This document shows, in pieces, positions 7,958 through 17,474 of a stretch of 64,000 nucleotides of DNA. The stretch covers positions 2,604,001 to 2,668,000 of the forward strand of contig OZ245051.1 of the NCBI GenBank assembly GCA_965224515.1, read 5' to 3'. Position numbers and translations under genes: made by a program. The notes below the pieces were generated by a model. That model made no database searches and was not told the origin of the DNA. It worked only from the letters and a program-made list of their open reading frames with translations. This DNA is from Sedimenticola_A sp040506425. Its GTDB lineage: Bacteria; Pseudomonadota; Gammaproteobacteria; Chromatiales; Chromatiaceae. The number at the start of each line of letters is the position of its first letter. The first letter of the stretch is position 1.

Positions 7958-9973
7958 ATGTACACCGGACATTTCAATCTGCTGGAAGCGCCATTCTCCA
8001 TTACGCCGGATCCACATTTCTTCTTTTTGAGCCAGGCTCACCAGGAGGCACTGGCACACCTGGTCTACGGGGTGCTGGGCGATAATGACGGATTTGTGCT
8101 GCTGACCGGCGAGGTGGGTACGGGCAAGACCACAGTCTGCCGCGCCTTCATCAACCAGATGCCCGAGCATGTTGATGTCGCGCTGACCCTCAATCCCATG
8201 GTCAGTGTGGATGAGTTTCTTGTGGGTATATGTGACGAACTGCGTATTTCCATAGACATTGAACAACCGACCCGGAAGCAGCTTGTCGACCATCTCAATC
8301 GACACCTTCTGGACGCCCATGTTGCAGGGCGGCGGGTGGTTCTGATTGTCGACGAAGCCCAGAACCTGAGTGTCGAACTGCTGGAGCAGATTCGCCTGCT
8401 GACCAACCTGGAGACAGAGAAGCACAAGCTTCTGCAGGTCTACCTGGTCGGTCAGCCCGAGTTGAGGGACCTGGTTGGCCGCAAGGATTTGCGTCAACTC
8501 TCCCAGCGTATCACTGCACGCTATCATCTCGAACCCTTGGACAAGCGGGAGACCAGCGCATATATCCGGCACCGGATCAAGGTGGCCGGGTCGCGGCAAA
8601 TCGATTTCAGCTCTGGTGCCCTGGGTCTTATCTACCGGGCGACCAGGGGTACTCCTCGCCTGATCAACATACTCTGCGATCGTTCATTGCTCAGCGCCTA
8701 TACCAATGGCCAGCAGAAGGTGAACCGCAAGATCGTCAAAATCGCGATGAAGGATATGCAGTTGGCGGTGCGGATGCCACTGTTTCCCCGACTGGCCATA
8801 GCCGGTGCCGTCTTCGTTGTGGGGTCTACACTGTTGGCAGGCGGGGTATACCGCACCGAACTGCAGCAGTTGATGGCAGGCAGTGAGCCCGAGGTGATGC
8901 CGGTTGCACCTGTGCCCCAACCGTCTGCTGACACACCGGCTGTAGAGAGCGGCAATACCCAGGCGCTTTCCAATTCTCAACAGGCAGTCCCTGTTGCTGA
9001 AGAGATGGCGGCAGAGATGCCTGGGGATGAGGTGGCGTCCAACCCGGTGGCAGACCAGCAGGAAAACACAGATCTGCCGGCAGCCGTTGATGACGATGCA
9101 TTGCAGGAAGATACAATACCCCTCGAGAGTACTGCGCTTTCATCGTCTCCTGCTATGGACCCGCTCCCCCGGCAGGATGCTGCCAGGACAGCTGACAGTG
9201 AGGGTTCAGATGTCTTTATGTCACTGGATCCTGTTGCTGCAGTTACCCAAGAGGTCAGTGATGTTCAACCTCTTGAGTTGCTGTGGGGTGCTGAAGAGCC
9301 GGTTAGGGTGGCCTATGCGTCTTCACTCAAACCGGAGCAGAGTCCCGTTGTGGTCAGGGAACCGGTCGTTTCCCTTTTCCAGGCCGAGGATGCACCTGCC
9401 GCATTCCAATTCCTGGCCAGGGGTTGGAATCTGCGCCTGGAAGGGGATGACTACTCGACTTTCTGCGACAGTATGAGTGGGCACGGACTACGCTGTTTTC
9501 AGGAGACGGGCTCCATTGAGCGGATTACACTCTTTGACCGGCTTGCATTGGTTGGGTTGTTGAATGATGGCAAGCGCCACACCGCTGTATTGACAGGTTA
9601 TGACGGTGAGCGTGTTTCTCTCCTAATGGGAGATGAACAGGTCAGCTTGACGATTGCCGAATTCAACAGCAGGCGCTGGAGCAGGGACTACCTCATTCTA
9701 TGGAAGCCCCCTGAAGGATTTGTTACAGCGCTCTACCCCGGAAGAAGGAGCAGGATGGCCGTCTGGGTCAACGAAACCCTCAATACCTTGGACGGTGGTG
9801 GTAGGGTCGAACTGGCAGACATAATTGATCCTGCTGACGTCGAGCGTATTAAAAATCTTCAGCGCAGCAACAGGCTTTCACCTGACGGTATTGTGGGTAC
9901 CCGTACAGTCCTCGTGATGCAGAACCAGCGCTCTGATTCCAGTGGCCCACGCTTGTCCGACTCAACCCTGTAG
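7958..9973 (+). CDS. gspA: Type II secretion assembly ATPase GspA/ExeA
   Basis: A 671-residue inner-membrane protein that, with GspB, helps insert the secretin through peptidoglycan. The N-terminal ExeA AAA+ domain carries Walker A GEVGTGKTT at about residues 51-59 and Walker B VVLIVDEAQNL near 127. A single membrane segment (LAIAGAVFVVGSTLLAGGVY) lies near residue 272-292. A Pro/Ala/Glu-rich periplasmic linker follows. The C-terminal half has a domain like that found after the ATPase in ExeA proteins, then a peptidoglycan-binding repeat (IKNLQRSNRLSPDGIVGTRT). gspB starts 9 bases after the stop. The other gsp genes are 39 kb away, from 48.9 kb. Confidence 0.93.
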   Translation: MYTGHFNLLEAPFSITPDPHFFFLSQAHQEALAHLVYGVLGDNDGFVLLTGEVGTGKTTVCRAFINQMPEHVDVALTLNPMVSVDEFLVGICDELRISIDIEQPTRKQLVDHLNRHLLDAHVAGRRVVLIVDEAQNLSVELLEQIRLLTNLETEKHKLLQVYLVGQPELRDLVGRKDLRQLSQRITARYHLEPLDKRETSAYIRHRIKVAGSRQIDFSSGALGLIYRATRGTPRLINILCDRSLLSAYTNGQQKVNRKIVKIAMKDMQLAVRMPLFPRLAIAGAVFVVGSTLLAGGVYRTELQQLMAGSEPEVMPVAPVPQPSADTPAVESGNTQALSNSQQAVPVAEEMAAEMPGDEVASNPVADQQENTDLPAAVDDDALQEDTIPLESTALSSSPAMDPLPRQDAARTADSEGSDVFMSLDPVAAVTQEVSDVQPLELLWGAEEPVRVAYASSLKPEQSPVVVREPVVSLFQAEDAPAAFQFLARGWNLRLEGDDYSTFCDSMSGHGLRCFQETGSIERITLFDRLALVGLLNDGKRHTAVLTGYDGERVSLLMGDEQVSLTIAEFNSRRWSRDYLILWKPPEGFVTALYPGRRSRMAVWVNETLNTLDGGGRVELADIIDPADVERIKNLQRSNRLSPDGIVGTRTVLVMQNQRSDSSGPRLSDSTL

Positions 9974-9982
9974 GATTTAACC

Positions 9983-11107
9983 ATGTCACTGATTCTGGAA
10001 GCACTCAATAAATCCCAGGACGCGCGGCAGGACGCCGAGGTGCAGAACACTGTCGCAAGCGACTGGTTGAAAACACCTCCTGCTCCCCGCAGCCGTTTCG
10101 GGACAGTGGGTTGGGGCGTGGCGGCAGCTCTCCTGCTGGGGGCAGGCCTGGTTACTGTGTTTGCTACAGGTTTGTTCGAGAGTGGCGAAGAGGCGGTTGC
10201 AGAACAAAAGAGCCCGCCAGAGAAAGACGTCGCTGTGAAACAGGCTGGGCCGTCAGCTGTCCGGCCCGTGAAGAGCAAACCAGTTGCCCCCAGGAAGCAT
10301 GTTGATCTGCCTCGGGTTGTTGCAGAGTCCAAACCCATGCTCCAGGAAAATGTATCAGTGACTGGAAGAGAGGAAGCTCAGCCCCTTCCCGTGATATCGA
10401 GTGAATCGGCCGGGACAGTTGATGCCAGACCACTACAGCAGCCCATGATTGCCAAGAGATCCGATCACCAGGCAGTTACTACCGGGGTGAGTGGGCAGGA
10501 GAAAAAGCCGGTCAAAGCTGTCGCACTTCCTCCGGTTGTCGCCAGGCAGTTGGAGGGCAGTGTCAAAGTTGTGCCGAAGCCTGTGCAGCGTCCGTTGGTA
10601 GCCAAGAGGAGCATTCCGGTCGAACCGGCTAACCCGGTAACGGCGGTAAAGGTGATCAAGGCAGAAGAGAAGCCGATGCTGGCCGAGTCCACTGCTCCTG
10701 TAATGGGAGGCAGCGGTTCCGTAGCGCAGGCGCCCCTGCCGGCCGCTGTGGAATCCGTTAAAGGCAATGCAAATAGTATGAATGCTGACAGTGAGCCGGT
10801 GGCTGCTACCGTTGCGGCTCAAAGCGGTCAGCAGGACCGGGTCGGAGCAGAGCAATCACCGAAGGTAGAGAAAGAACCTGAGGAGCCTTTGCTTATGACG
10901 CTGCCCTACAAGTTTCAGAAAACGCTCCCTGAACTCACAATTAATGTACATGCCTTTTCCGAGGATCCCGCAAACAGGTACGTGATTCTCAACATGAAAC
11001 GCTACCGCGAGTCCGACAAGACAAGGGAAGGTATGAGGGTGGTCTCCATCAGAGAGAACAGTCTTGTTCTAGAGTACGGGCAACGCAAGTTCCGGATTCT
11101 CCGCTAG
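9983..11107 (+). CDS. gspB: Type II secretion protein GspB
   Basis: A 374-residue partner of GspA. The short cytoplasmic N-terminus (MSLILEALNKSQDAR) is typical of GspB. One membrane span (GWGVAAALLLGAGLVTVFAT) follows at about residues 44-65. A long low-complexity Pro/Val/Lys/Ala linker contains repeated VAKRS / PVQRPLVAK elements, as needed to cross the periplasm. The conserved GspB domain closes the protein (LPELTINVHAFSEDPANRYV ... EGMRVVSIRENSLVLEY). It is 9 bp behind gspA and convergent with the ankyrin gene. Confidence 0.92.
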   Translation: MSLILEALNKSQDARQDAEVQNTVASDWLKTPPAPRSRFGTVGWGVAAALLLGAGLVTVFATGLFESGEEAVAEQKSPPEKDVAVKQAGPSAVRPVKSKPVAPRKHVDLPRVVAESKPMLQENVSVTGREEAQPLPVISSESAGTVDARPLQQPMIAKRSDHQAVTTGVSGQEKKPVKAVALPPVVARQLEGSVKVVPKPVQRPLVAKRSIPVEPANPVTAVKVIKAEEKPMLAESTAPVMGGSGSVAQAPLPAAVESVKGNANSMNADSEPVAATVAAQSGQQDRVGAEQSPKVEKEPEEPLLMTLPYKFQKTLPELTINVHAFSEDPANRYVILNMKRYRESDKTREGMRVVSIRENSLVLEYGQRKFRILR

Positions 11108-11124
11108 GGCCAGTGGCCCACTAG
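11104..11124. other. Inverted repeat at the convergent end of gspB and the ankyrin gene
   Basis: CTAGGGCCA-G-TGGCCCACTAG overlaps the stop of gspB and the stop of the opposing gene. The stem is GC-rich but no T-run follows on either strand. It could slow polymerase at the convergent junction, but this is weak evidence. Confidence 0.3.
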
Positions 11125-13175
11125 AAAAGCCCGAACAGCCGACGCTTCTGCTTGTGCTGCGTTGACTCGAGCATCTTGGCCAAGTCGGGGCGGTTGATGG
11201 ATTCCGCCAACTCCTGTGCATTGAGCTTGTTCTTGTTTCTGATGTTCGGGTCAGAACCAGCAGCCAGCAGGGCATTCACCGCGTCGCTATTTCCCTGCCT
11301 GACGGCAACCAGCAGGGGTGTGTCGCCATTGCTGTTCTGGCTGTTCGGGTTCAGCTTCTGCAGGATGAGAAAGTCGGTTATCGAGATCTCCTTGCTGATT
11401 GCTGCCAGGTGAAGCAACGTATCATTGCTCCTTGAAAGTGTATTCAGATCAGCTCCGCCTCTCACCAGAAGTTGAATTGCGTGAAGATGACTTTTGAGTA
11501 CAGCCTGTGCCAGGGGGGTGGTGCCGGTACTGTCCCTGGCATCAATTTTCGCCCTGTTATTAATCAGCAACTTGATTGCATCTGTCTTGTTATGGCTTGC
11601 TGCATACCACAATGCACTGCGTAAACTGTCATCGTAACTGTTTACCGACGCCTTGAACTTTACAAGCAAGGCTGTCACAGCGAAGTTGTCTTTCAGGACG
11701 CTGCGTATAAGAGGCGTTTGGTTGTCCTTCAGCCTGATGTTCGGTTCTGCCCCTGCATTCAGCAGTAGATCCACCAGGCTTGCTGGCGCTGATTCAATCG
11801 CCATGGATAGAGCAGTTTCCCCGCTCTTGCGCCTGGCATTGGCTGATGCCTTGTGCTGCAACAGCAGACTGGCGATGACCTGGTCGCTGTTCTTGACAGA
11901 GATCATCAAGGGCGTCGTACCATCGGGTAGTGCGGCATCGGGGTCGGCCCCCCGGGAAAGCAGCAGCGCGGCCACCTTGTCATGCTTGCCGTGAACAGCT
12001 CTTGTCAGTGCAGTGTGGCCATCATTAGCTTTGGTGTCAGGGCTCTTTCCGGAATCCAGCAGTTGCTGAACAATGGCAAGCTGACCACGGGAGGCAGCGA
12101 TAATGATTTCCGGCCAATCTGAAAAAATGGATTTGGTCTTATCACTGGAAAATGATTTTGCCCGCTGCAGGTTTTTCTGAACTATCGCATCGGCATCGGT
12201 GCTCTTCTGGCGAGGGCGACCGGACTTGGCCCCTGCTTTTTTCAGCCTGGATACCAGCGCCTTTGATTTGATAGAAACCGCGTTGTCCAGGGCGGTCCAG
12301 CCCTTGTTGTTACGGCTGTTTATCGAGGCGCCCTTGTCTATCAGGAGACCGGCCAATTCAGGGTGCTTGTTTCTGATGGCGAGCATCAGGGGGGTGTTGT
12401 TATTGTGGTCCTTCACATCGACGGCTGCACCTGCCTGCAGCAGGTTGGTTACACACTCTTTATGTCCTCCACGGGAAGCAAGGATAAGGGCGGTGTCATC
12501 ATATTGGTCCTTCAGTGCCGGATCGGCGCCCCTTGCCGCGAGCAGGGCGACCGCTTCCTGGTTTCCCTGGCTGGCGGCATGCATAAGCGCCGTTCTGCCG
12601 TACTGGTCAACGGCATTGATATCAACACCCGAGCTAAGAAGTTTCTTGATCTTGTAGATGAAGCCCTTGCGAGCTGCGTCATGCAGAGCCACTTCATCTG
12701 CAGGGGGCTGCCAGCCGGCCTCGTTTTGCTGCGGCTCTGTGGGTGCAGCTTCGGTCAACTGGCTGAGCCGTTTCTCTGCCAGGCGGTGATTTCCATCGGA
12801 TGCCTTCCGGTACCAGTCAATCGCGGCTTCCAGGTCCCTGGAGACTCCCCAGCCGTTTTCATACATCTGTGCCAGGTTGTACTGGGCCTTGGTATGCTCC
12901 TGCTCACTGGCCTTCAGGAAGAGTTTGAAAGCAGCTTCGTGGTTTTTTTCAACGCCTTTGCCGCTGCGATAGAGTGCGGCAAGCCTGAATTGGGCTTCAG
13001 CATTTCCATCCTGGGCCAATTTATCGAGGATCTTTACAGCTGTTTGGTACTCACGGGTGCGGATGGCATCCTTGGCACTATCCAGTTCGGCAGTTGAGGC
13101 TTGCGCTGTTGAACTGAATATTGTGAGCAGCCAAAAAAAGAATAAAATTCGTACGGAAACTGTACAACTGGGCAT
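11121..13175 (-). CDS. Exported Sel1/ankyrin repeat protein
   Basis: 684 residues. A signal peptide (ILFFFWLLTIFSSTAQAS) is followed by about three Sel1-like/TPR repeats (residues about 30-145, for example AEAQFRLAALYRSGKGVEKN). After these come more than a dozen ankyrin repeats in two blocks (residues about 160-320 and 350-670), with YGRTALMHAASQGNQEAVAL as a clear example. The last residues are basic (QKRRLFGLF). Such proteins are binding scaffolds; partners are unknown. It stands alone, convergent with gspB and followed upstream by the FeS flavoprotein on the same strand. Ankyrin repeats can mark host-interaction proteins, but a periplasmic scaffold role is equally plausible. Confidence 0.85.
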   Translation of the reverse strand: MPSCTVSVRILFFFWLLTIFSSTAQASTAELDSAKDAIRTREYQTAVKILDKLAQDGNAEAQFRLAALYRSGKGVEKNHEAAFKLFLKASEQEHTKAQYNLAQMYENGWGVSRDLEAAIDWYRKASDGNHRLAEKRLSQLTEAAPTEPQQNEAGWQPPADEVALHDAARKGFIYKIKKLLSSGVDINAVDQYGRTALMHAASQGNQEAVALLAARGADPALKDQYDDTALILASRGGHKECVTNLLQAGAAVDVKDHNNNTPLMLAIRNKHPELAGLLIDKGASINSRNNKGWTALDNAVSIKSKALVSRLKKAGAKSGRPRQKSTDADAIVQKNLQRAKSFSSDKTKSIFSDWPEIIIAASRGQLAIVQQLLDSGKSPDTKANDGHTALTRAVHGKHDKVAALLLSRGADPDAALPDGTTPLMISVKNSDQVIASLLLQHKASANARRKSGETALSMAIESAPASLVDLLLNAGAEPNIRLKDNQTPLIRSVLKDNFAVTALLVKFKASVNSYDDSLRSALWYAASHNKTDAIKLLINNRAKIDARDSTGTTPLAQAVLKSHLHAIQLLVRGGADLNTLSRSNDTLLHLAAISKEISITDFLILQKLNPNSQNSNGDTPLLVAVRQGNSDAVNALLAAGSDPNIRNKNKLNAQELAESINRPDLAKMLESTQHKQKRRLFGLF

Positions 13176-13228
13176 AACAGTATGGAATCAGATCGCTGGT
13201 GTGGAACCTAAGTTTAGCGTAATTCCAA

Positions 13229-14533
13229 TCAAACAGTCCCGTATTTTGTATCGATGTTGATGCCGATGCTCTTAAGAAAAGGCGTGGGCAGAATGCCGCC
13301 GGCAGAGACAATAACCCCGTCATTGGGAATCTCAACCTCTTCCCCATCGTGATCGATGAAAACCTTGTCATCGAGTATGGTCGATACGTTGGATTTCAAG
13401 AGAACCCTCAGGTTTCCGGCTGACTCCGCAGCTGTCACTTTCTGCCTGTTTTTCTCCTTGGCCCTGCTGAAAGCCTCGGATCGGTAGGAGAGGGTGACCG
13501 TGGTGCCGGGTTCCTCGCTCAGGCTGACCGCGGCTTCCAGTGCACTGTCGCCACCGCCGACCACCAGCATGTGCTTCCCCTGGTACTGGGAAGAGTCGAT
13601 CAACCGGTATACGACCTTGGTTCTTTTCTCGCCAGGCACGCCAAGTTTTCTCGGGGTGCCGCGACGGCCGATTGCCATGAGTACCGAGCGGGTTTTGTAG
13701 GTGCCGTTTGCCGTGGTGACGATAAAGCCGTTCTCAAAAGGCTCAATATTCTCGACCCGTTCCTGGTACCTGATACCCAGTTCCTGCTCTTTTTCCACTT
13801 TTCGCCAGAAGTCCAGCAGCGTCTCTTTGGTCGTCTCGGTGAATTTCACCTTGCCCACCAGTGGCAGTTCTGCCGGCGCAGTCATCACGATTTTACCCCT
13901 GGGGTAGTGAGCTACCGTACCGCCAAGGCTCTCCTGTTCAAGGGTTGCATAACGCAGTTTGTGCTGTTTTGCCGCCAGAGTGGCGGAGATGCCCGCAGGT
14001 CCCGCACCAATGATGACGATGTCGTGATCGAATGTGCTTGATCCCATGCCATCGAGCTTAGCCATGGCATTGACAGCCTGTTTACCCTGGTTGGTCGCGT
14101 TTCTGATCAAACCCATGCCGCCCAGTTCACCTGCGATGTAGATGCCGGGAATATTGGTCTGGAACTCTTCATCCAGGGTCGGGATATCGACGCCGCGTGT
14201 CTCGGTACCGAAGACGAGGGTGATGGCATCCATGGGGCAGGCGGTCTTGCAGGCGCCGTGACCGATGCAGTGTGTTGGATTGATCAGCTCCGCCTTTCCG
14301 CTGATCAGGCCGAGCACGAGGTTTTCCGGGCATGCTTTTGTGCAGGAGCCACAACCCAGGCAGAGATTGGGGTCGATTACAGGGTGCAGGGATGCAGGCT
14401 CGGTCAGCTTCGAGGCGATTGAATCGTCAAGTGTTCGACGATTGGTTCTCTGATGCTTGAATTTTCTGAACAGGTAGGAGATGGAAACAAAAGCAAAAGG
14501 AGAAAAGTAGAGTGCCAATGTACTGGAGTTCAT
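13229..14533 (-). CDS. Membrane-anchored 2x[4Fe-4S] ferredoxin/FAD-NAD(P) oxidoreductase
   Basis: 434 residues. An N-terminal hydrophobic stretch (LALYFSPFAFVSISYLF) may anchor the protein. A bacterial-type ferredoxin domain follows with CLGCGSCTKACP. The second cluster motif is CIGHGACKTACP, where His replaces the second Cys. A thioredoxin-reductase-like flavoprotein fold then has the FAD loop VIIGAGPAGISATLA near residue 171 and the NAD(P) loop MLVVGGGDSALEAA near 320. The CxxC redox pair of true thioredoxin reductase is absent. It likely moves electrons between NAD(P)H and an FeS or haem partner. It is divergent from the b-haem membrane gene, with a shared 495-bp promoter region, which supports a joint role as the cytoplasmic end of the electron conduit. 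Confidence 0.85.
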   Translation of the reverse strand: MNSSTLALYFSPFAFVSISYLFRKFKHQRTNRRTLDDSIASKLTEPASLHPVIDPNLCLGCGSCTKACPENLVLGLISGKAELINPTHCIGHGACKTACPMDAITLVFGTETRGVDIPTLDEEFQTNIPGIYIAGELGGMGLIRNATNQGKQAVNAMAKLDGMGSSTFDHDIVIIGAGPAGISATLAAKQHKLRYATLEQESLGGTVAHYPRGKIVMTAPAELPLVGKVKFTETTKETLLDFWRKVEKEQELGIRYQERVENIEPFENGFIVTTANGTYKTRSVLMAIGRRGTPRKLGVPGEKRTKVVYRLIDSSQYQGKHMLVVGGGDSALEAAVSLSEEPGTTVTLSYRSEAFSRAKEKNRQKVTAAESAGNLRVLLKSNVSTILDDKVFIDHDGEEVEIPNDGVIVSAGGILPTPFLKSIGINIDTKYGTV

Positions 14534-14956
14534 ACCTGATTTCCCGCTGTTGAGAATTTGTTAATTGTCATCACCGACGGCCTACTTGATGTATCGGAAT
14601 TTGAGGGGAATTCTATAGACTCATTTAATGGCGTGGTGTGACCAAATCGACATAAACGAAGCGTTGTTTTCCGGAAGTTTGGACTGGTTCAAACTTCTGT
14701 TAAAATTACATACGCGAAAGGTTCTATGGAGCTAGCATAGATACCAGTACCTAACTTAAGCGTCAGGTGGGTACAAGGCACTGATAAGGACATCAGCCCA
14801 CCCCCGTGCAGGATATATATTCCCTCTCTTTTTGTCGCCATTTTGCTGTTTGATACACCAGTTCCGGATGGCGGTGGTGAGGTGATGGATGAAAAGGAAA
14901 TAGTTGGGAATAAAACCGGCAGGTTAAACGTTGTACACTAGGTAACCGTATTATTG

Positions 14957-14986
14957 TTGGATTTACCGACAAAGTAAATCTATATA
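14957..14986 (+). promoter_or_regulatory. Candidate sigma-70 promoter of the cytochrome/barrel cluster
   Basis: TTGGAT (14957-14962), an 18-base spacer and TATATA (14981-14986) precede the b-haem membrane gene (ATG 15029), giving a start point near 14993. The rest of the 495-bp divergent region (14534-15028) holds no convincing ORF and no operator I can name. Confidence 0.5.
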
Positions 14987-15028
14987 AATCAATATGTTAT
15001 TGTGGTTATGACTTGGGCGAGGCAAAAA

Positions 15029-15892
15029 ATGGCAACCGAAATAACTGCAGGATCTGTGGGTAATAAATCTCATCTTGCGCTGGACAGCAGCCGCTTCAAT
15101 CTGAAGAGTGCGGGTGTTTTGCTGTTTTATGGATTGCTGCTGCTCGGGCTCTATGACGGCTGGGTGAACCGCTGGGACAACTATTTCATTCCCGATCGTG
15201 GTATCGGCTACATGCTGGGTATCATCGGGGGGGTGATGGTCCTCCTGATGCTGGTTTTTTCTGTCAAAAAACGCTACCCTCGCACCCCCTGGCTCGGCAG
15301 TACAAAATTGTGGTTTCGGGCGCACATGATTATGGGTGTTCTGGCACCCTCCGTCATCCTCTACCATGCGAATTTCAGCTTCGGTTCACTGAACAGTACC
15401 GTGGCCCTGATCTGCATGCTGCTGGTTGCTGCAAGCGGTCTTGTCGGAAGGTATTTTTATACGAAGGTCCATAAAGGCCTGTATGGAAAACGCAAAACCC
15501 TGGTTGAGCTCAGGGATGATATGGCAGATGCCAAAAACAAGCTTAATTTCTCACCTAAGCTGCTGAAACGGCTCGATGAGTATGAGCAGAGAGTGATGGC
15601 ATCTAATACTGGCCTGGGTTCGAGTATTTCCAGCCATTTCATGATCAATACTGAATTCAATACCTTCATCAAGGGTCTCAAAAAGCGTGTTGCCACAGAA
15701 TTATGTGACGGAAAAAGCGACGTCAAGCGGCTTAACCGGGTAATTGACCAGTACAAGCGGAAATTGCAGAGGGTCTCAGGTTTCCAGATGTATGAGCGGC
15801 TGTTTTCGCTATGGCATGTTGTGCATATTCCCTTCTTCCTGATGCTGATTCTTTCAGGTGTAGTGCATGTCTTTGCCGTGCATTACTATTGA
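15029..15892 (+). CDS. Five-TM, histidine-rich membrane protein (probable b-haem cytochrome)
   Basis: I use ATG 15029, six bases after GCGAGGC, rather than the GTG at 15002; this gives 287 residues. Five membrane spans are visible: AGVLLFYGLLLLGLYDGW, IGYMLGIIGGVMVLLMLVF, a third with RAHMIMG and ILYHANF, VALICMLLVAASGLVG, and a last one with SLWHVVHIPFFL and VVHVFAVHYY. Histidines in spans 3 and 5 are spaced to coordinate b haems. A charged cytoplasmic or periplasmic domain of about 110 residues separates spans 4 and 5. It could exchange electrons between a quinone or the divergent FeS flavoprotein and the periplasmic 21-haem cytochrome encoded 25 bp downstream. Haem binding is inference. 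Confidence 0.75.
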   Translation: MATEITAGSVGNKSHLALDSSRFNLKSAGVLLFYGLLLLGLYDGWVNRWDNYFIPDRGIGYMLGIIGGVMVLLMLVFSVKKRYPRTPWLGSTKLWFRAHMIMGVLAPSVILYHANFSFGSLNSTVALICMLLVAASGLVGRYFYTKVHKGLYGKRKTLVELRDDMADAKNKLNFSPKLLKRLDEYEQRVMASNTGLGSSISSHFMINTEFNTFIKGLKKRVATELCDGKSDVKRLNRVIDQYKRKLQRVSGFQMYERLFSLWHVVHIPFFLMLILSGVVHVFAVHYY

Positions 15893-15917
15893 GTATTTTT
15901 TTCTGGGTGGATGATTT

Positions 15918-17465
15918 GTGATACCAAGAGGATTAGTACTCCTTATTCTGTTTTGTGTTGCCAGCACGGTCTTCGGGGCTGAAATTGAAACCATCGTGAT
16001 GCCTGGTGAAGTCATCCAGGGACACGCGGAATACGAACAGGAGTGTAAGAAGTGTCATACCAGTTTTGACCAGAGTGGCCAGAAGCAGCTCTGTCTTGAC
16101 TGTCATGAGAAGGTTCGGCACGACGTTGATAATGTGCTTGGTTTTCATGGGAAAAACAGGAATGCCAACACCTCGGAGTGCAGGTCCTGCCATACCGACC
16201 ACAAGGGCAGGGATGCAAATGTGGTTATTCTGAACCGCGGCACCTTTGATCACCATGCGACCGACTTTAAGCTGGAGGGAGCGCATCTCTCGGTGGCCTG
16301 CGGTTCGTGTCATGAGCCTGAAAAGCTCTATCGCGAGGCTCCTGGCAAGTGTATCGACTGTCACGAGAAACAGGATGTCCACAAGGGTGAAATGGGTAAG
16401 GTCTGCTCTGATTGCCACGATTCAAAATCCTGGACCCTGGCGAAATACGATCATTCGAAAACCAAGTTTCCACTCAAGGGTGCGCACAAGGATGCCTTGT
16501 GCGAAAGCTGCCACCCAAACAGGAAGTACAAGGATATACCCAAGCTCTGTATAGCGTGTCATGTACTGGATGATGCTCACGGCGGAGAGTTTGGAAACGA
16601 GTGTGAGAAGTGTCATCAGGAGACTGAGTGGAAGAAACGGGATTTTGATCACACTAGGGATACAAAATTTCCACTACGTTTTACTCATGCGAAGGTAAAA
16701 TGCGCATCATGTCATAAGGATCCTCTGTTTAAGAAAACCCTGTCGACGTCGTGTGTCGACTGTCATCGCAAAGATGACTCACACAACAGAAGATTTGGTA
16801 GTAAATGCAACAACTGTCACCGGGATAAGAGCTGGTCAGATATCAGGTTCTCCCATGACAAGGACACGAAATTCGTTCTTAACGGCTTGCACAAAAAGGT
16901 GGATTGCCTGAGTTGTCATCCAGGCGAACTGTATGGCCAGGAACTGGCCCAGGACTGCCTGTCATGCCATGTGAACGATGATGTCCATCACGGTCAGCAG
17001 GGTAAGCAGTGCAAGCGTTGCCACGATGAGCAGGGGTGGGGGAAGAATGTTGTTTTTTCCCATGGTGTTACCCGCTTCCCGCTGATTGGTTTACATGATG
17101 CGGTGCCGTGTGAAGAGTGTCACCTGCAGGGTACATTTAAAGACAGTCCAACAGACTGTCTTTCATGTCACGAGGGTGAGGATACGCACGAGGGCTCACT
17201 GACAGGGAAGTGTGAGTCCTGTCATAACCCGAATGGCTGGAACTTTTGGCGTTTCGATCATGATCAGCAAACGGATTACAAGCTGGAAGGGAAACACAAG
17301 GGGCTTGCGTGCAACTCCTGTCACACCAAACCTGTAGAAGAGAAGATCGAAATGGCAACAAAATGTGTCTCCTGCCATGAGCAGGATGATGTACACGACA
17401 ACCGTTTTGGACGGCACTGCGAACGCTGCCATATAACGGAAGATTTTAGCGAAATAAGGATGTAA
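15918..17465 (+). CDS. 21-haem periplasmic c-type cytochrome (cytochrome c3/c7-like modules)
   Basis: 515 residues starting with GTG. The signal peptide is MIPRGLVLLILFCVASTVFGAE. I count 21 CXXCH motifs, from CKKCH near residue 43 to CERCH near 504, or about one per 22 residues. A recurring module is visible: FPL.G.H....C.SCH, then C..CH..DD.H.G..G..C..CH.....W....F.H. The extra histidines ahead of and between the motifs could be distal haem ligands, giving mostly bis-His haems. No membrane anchor is seen after cleavage. It sits between the b-haem membrane gene and the giant cytochrome (9-bp gap), so a role as periplasmic relay between inner-membrane and outer-membrane components is the natural inference. 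Confidence 0.93.
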   Translation: MIPRGLVLLILFCVASTVFGAEIETIVMPGEVIQGHAEYEQECKKCHTSFDQSGQKQLCLDCHEKVRHDVDNVLGFHGKNRNANTSECRSCHTDHKGRDANVVILNRGTFDHHATDFKLEGAHLSVACGSCHEPEKLYREAPGKCIDCHEKQDVHKGEMGKVCSDCHDSKSWTLAKYDHSKTKFPLKGAHKDALCESCHPNRKYKDIPKLCIACHVLDDAHGGEFGNECEKCHQETEWKKRDFDHTRDTKFPLRFTHAKVKCASCHKDPLFKKTLSTSCVDCHRKDDSHNRRFGSKCNNCHRDKSWSDIRFSHDKDTKFVLNGLHKKVDCLSCHPGELYGQELAQDCLSCHVNDDVHHGQQGKQCKRCHDEQGWGKNVVFSHGVTRFPLIGLHDAVPCEECHLQGTFKDSPTDCLSCHEGEDTHEGSLTGKCESCHNPNGWNFWRFDHDQQTDYKLEGKHKGLACNSCHTKPVEEKIEMATKCVSCHEQDDVHDNRFGRHCERCHITEDFSEIRM

Positions 17466-17474
17466 AGGTCGGAG

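Noticed and set aside
11121..13175. Ankyrin protein as a secreted host effector
   Set aside because: It has an N-terminal signal peptide and Sel1 repeats typical of periplasmic scaffolds, and nothing in the window indicates host injection; kept only as an alternative.
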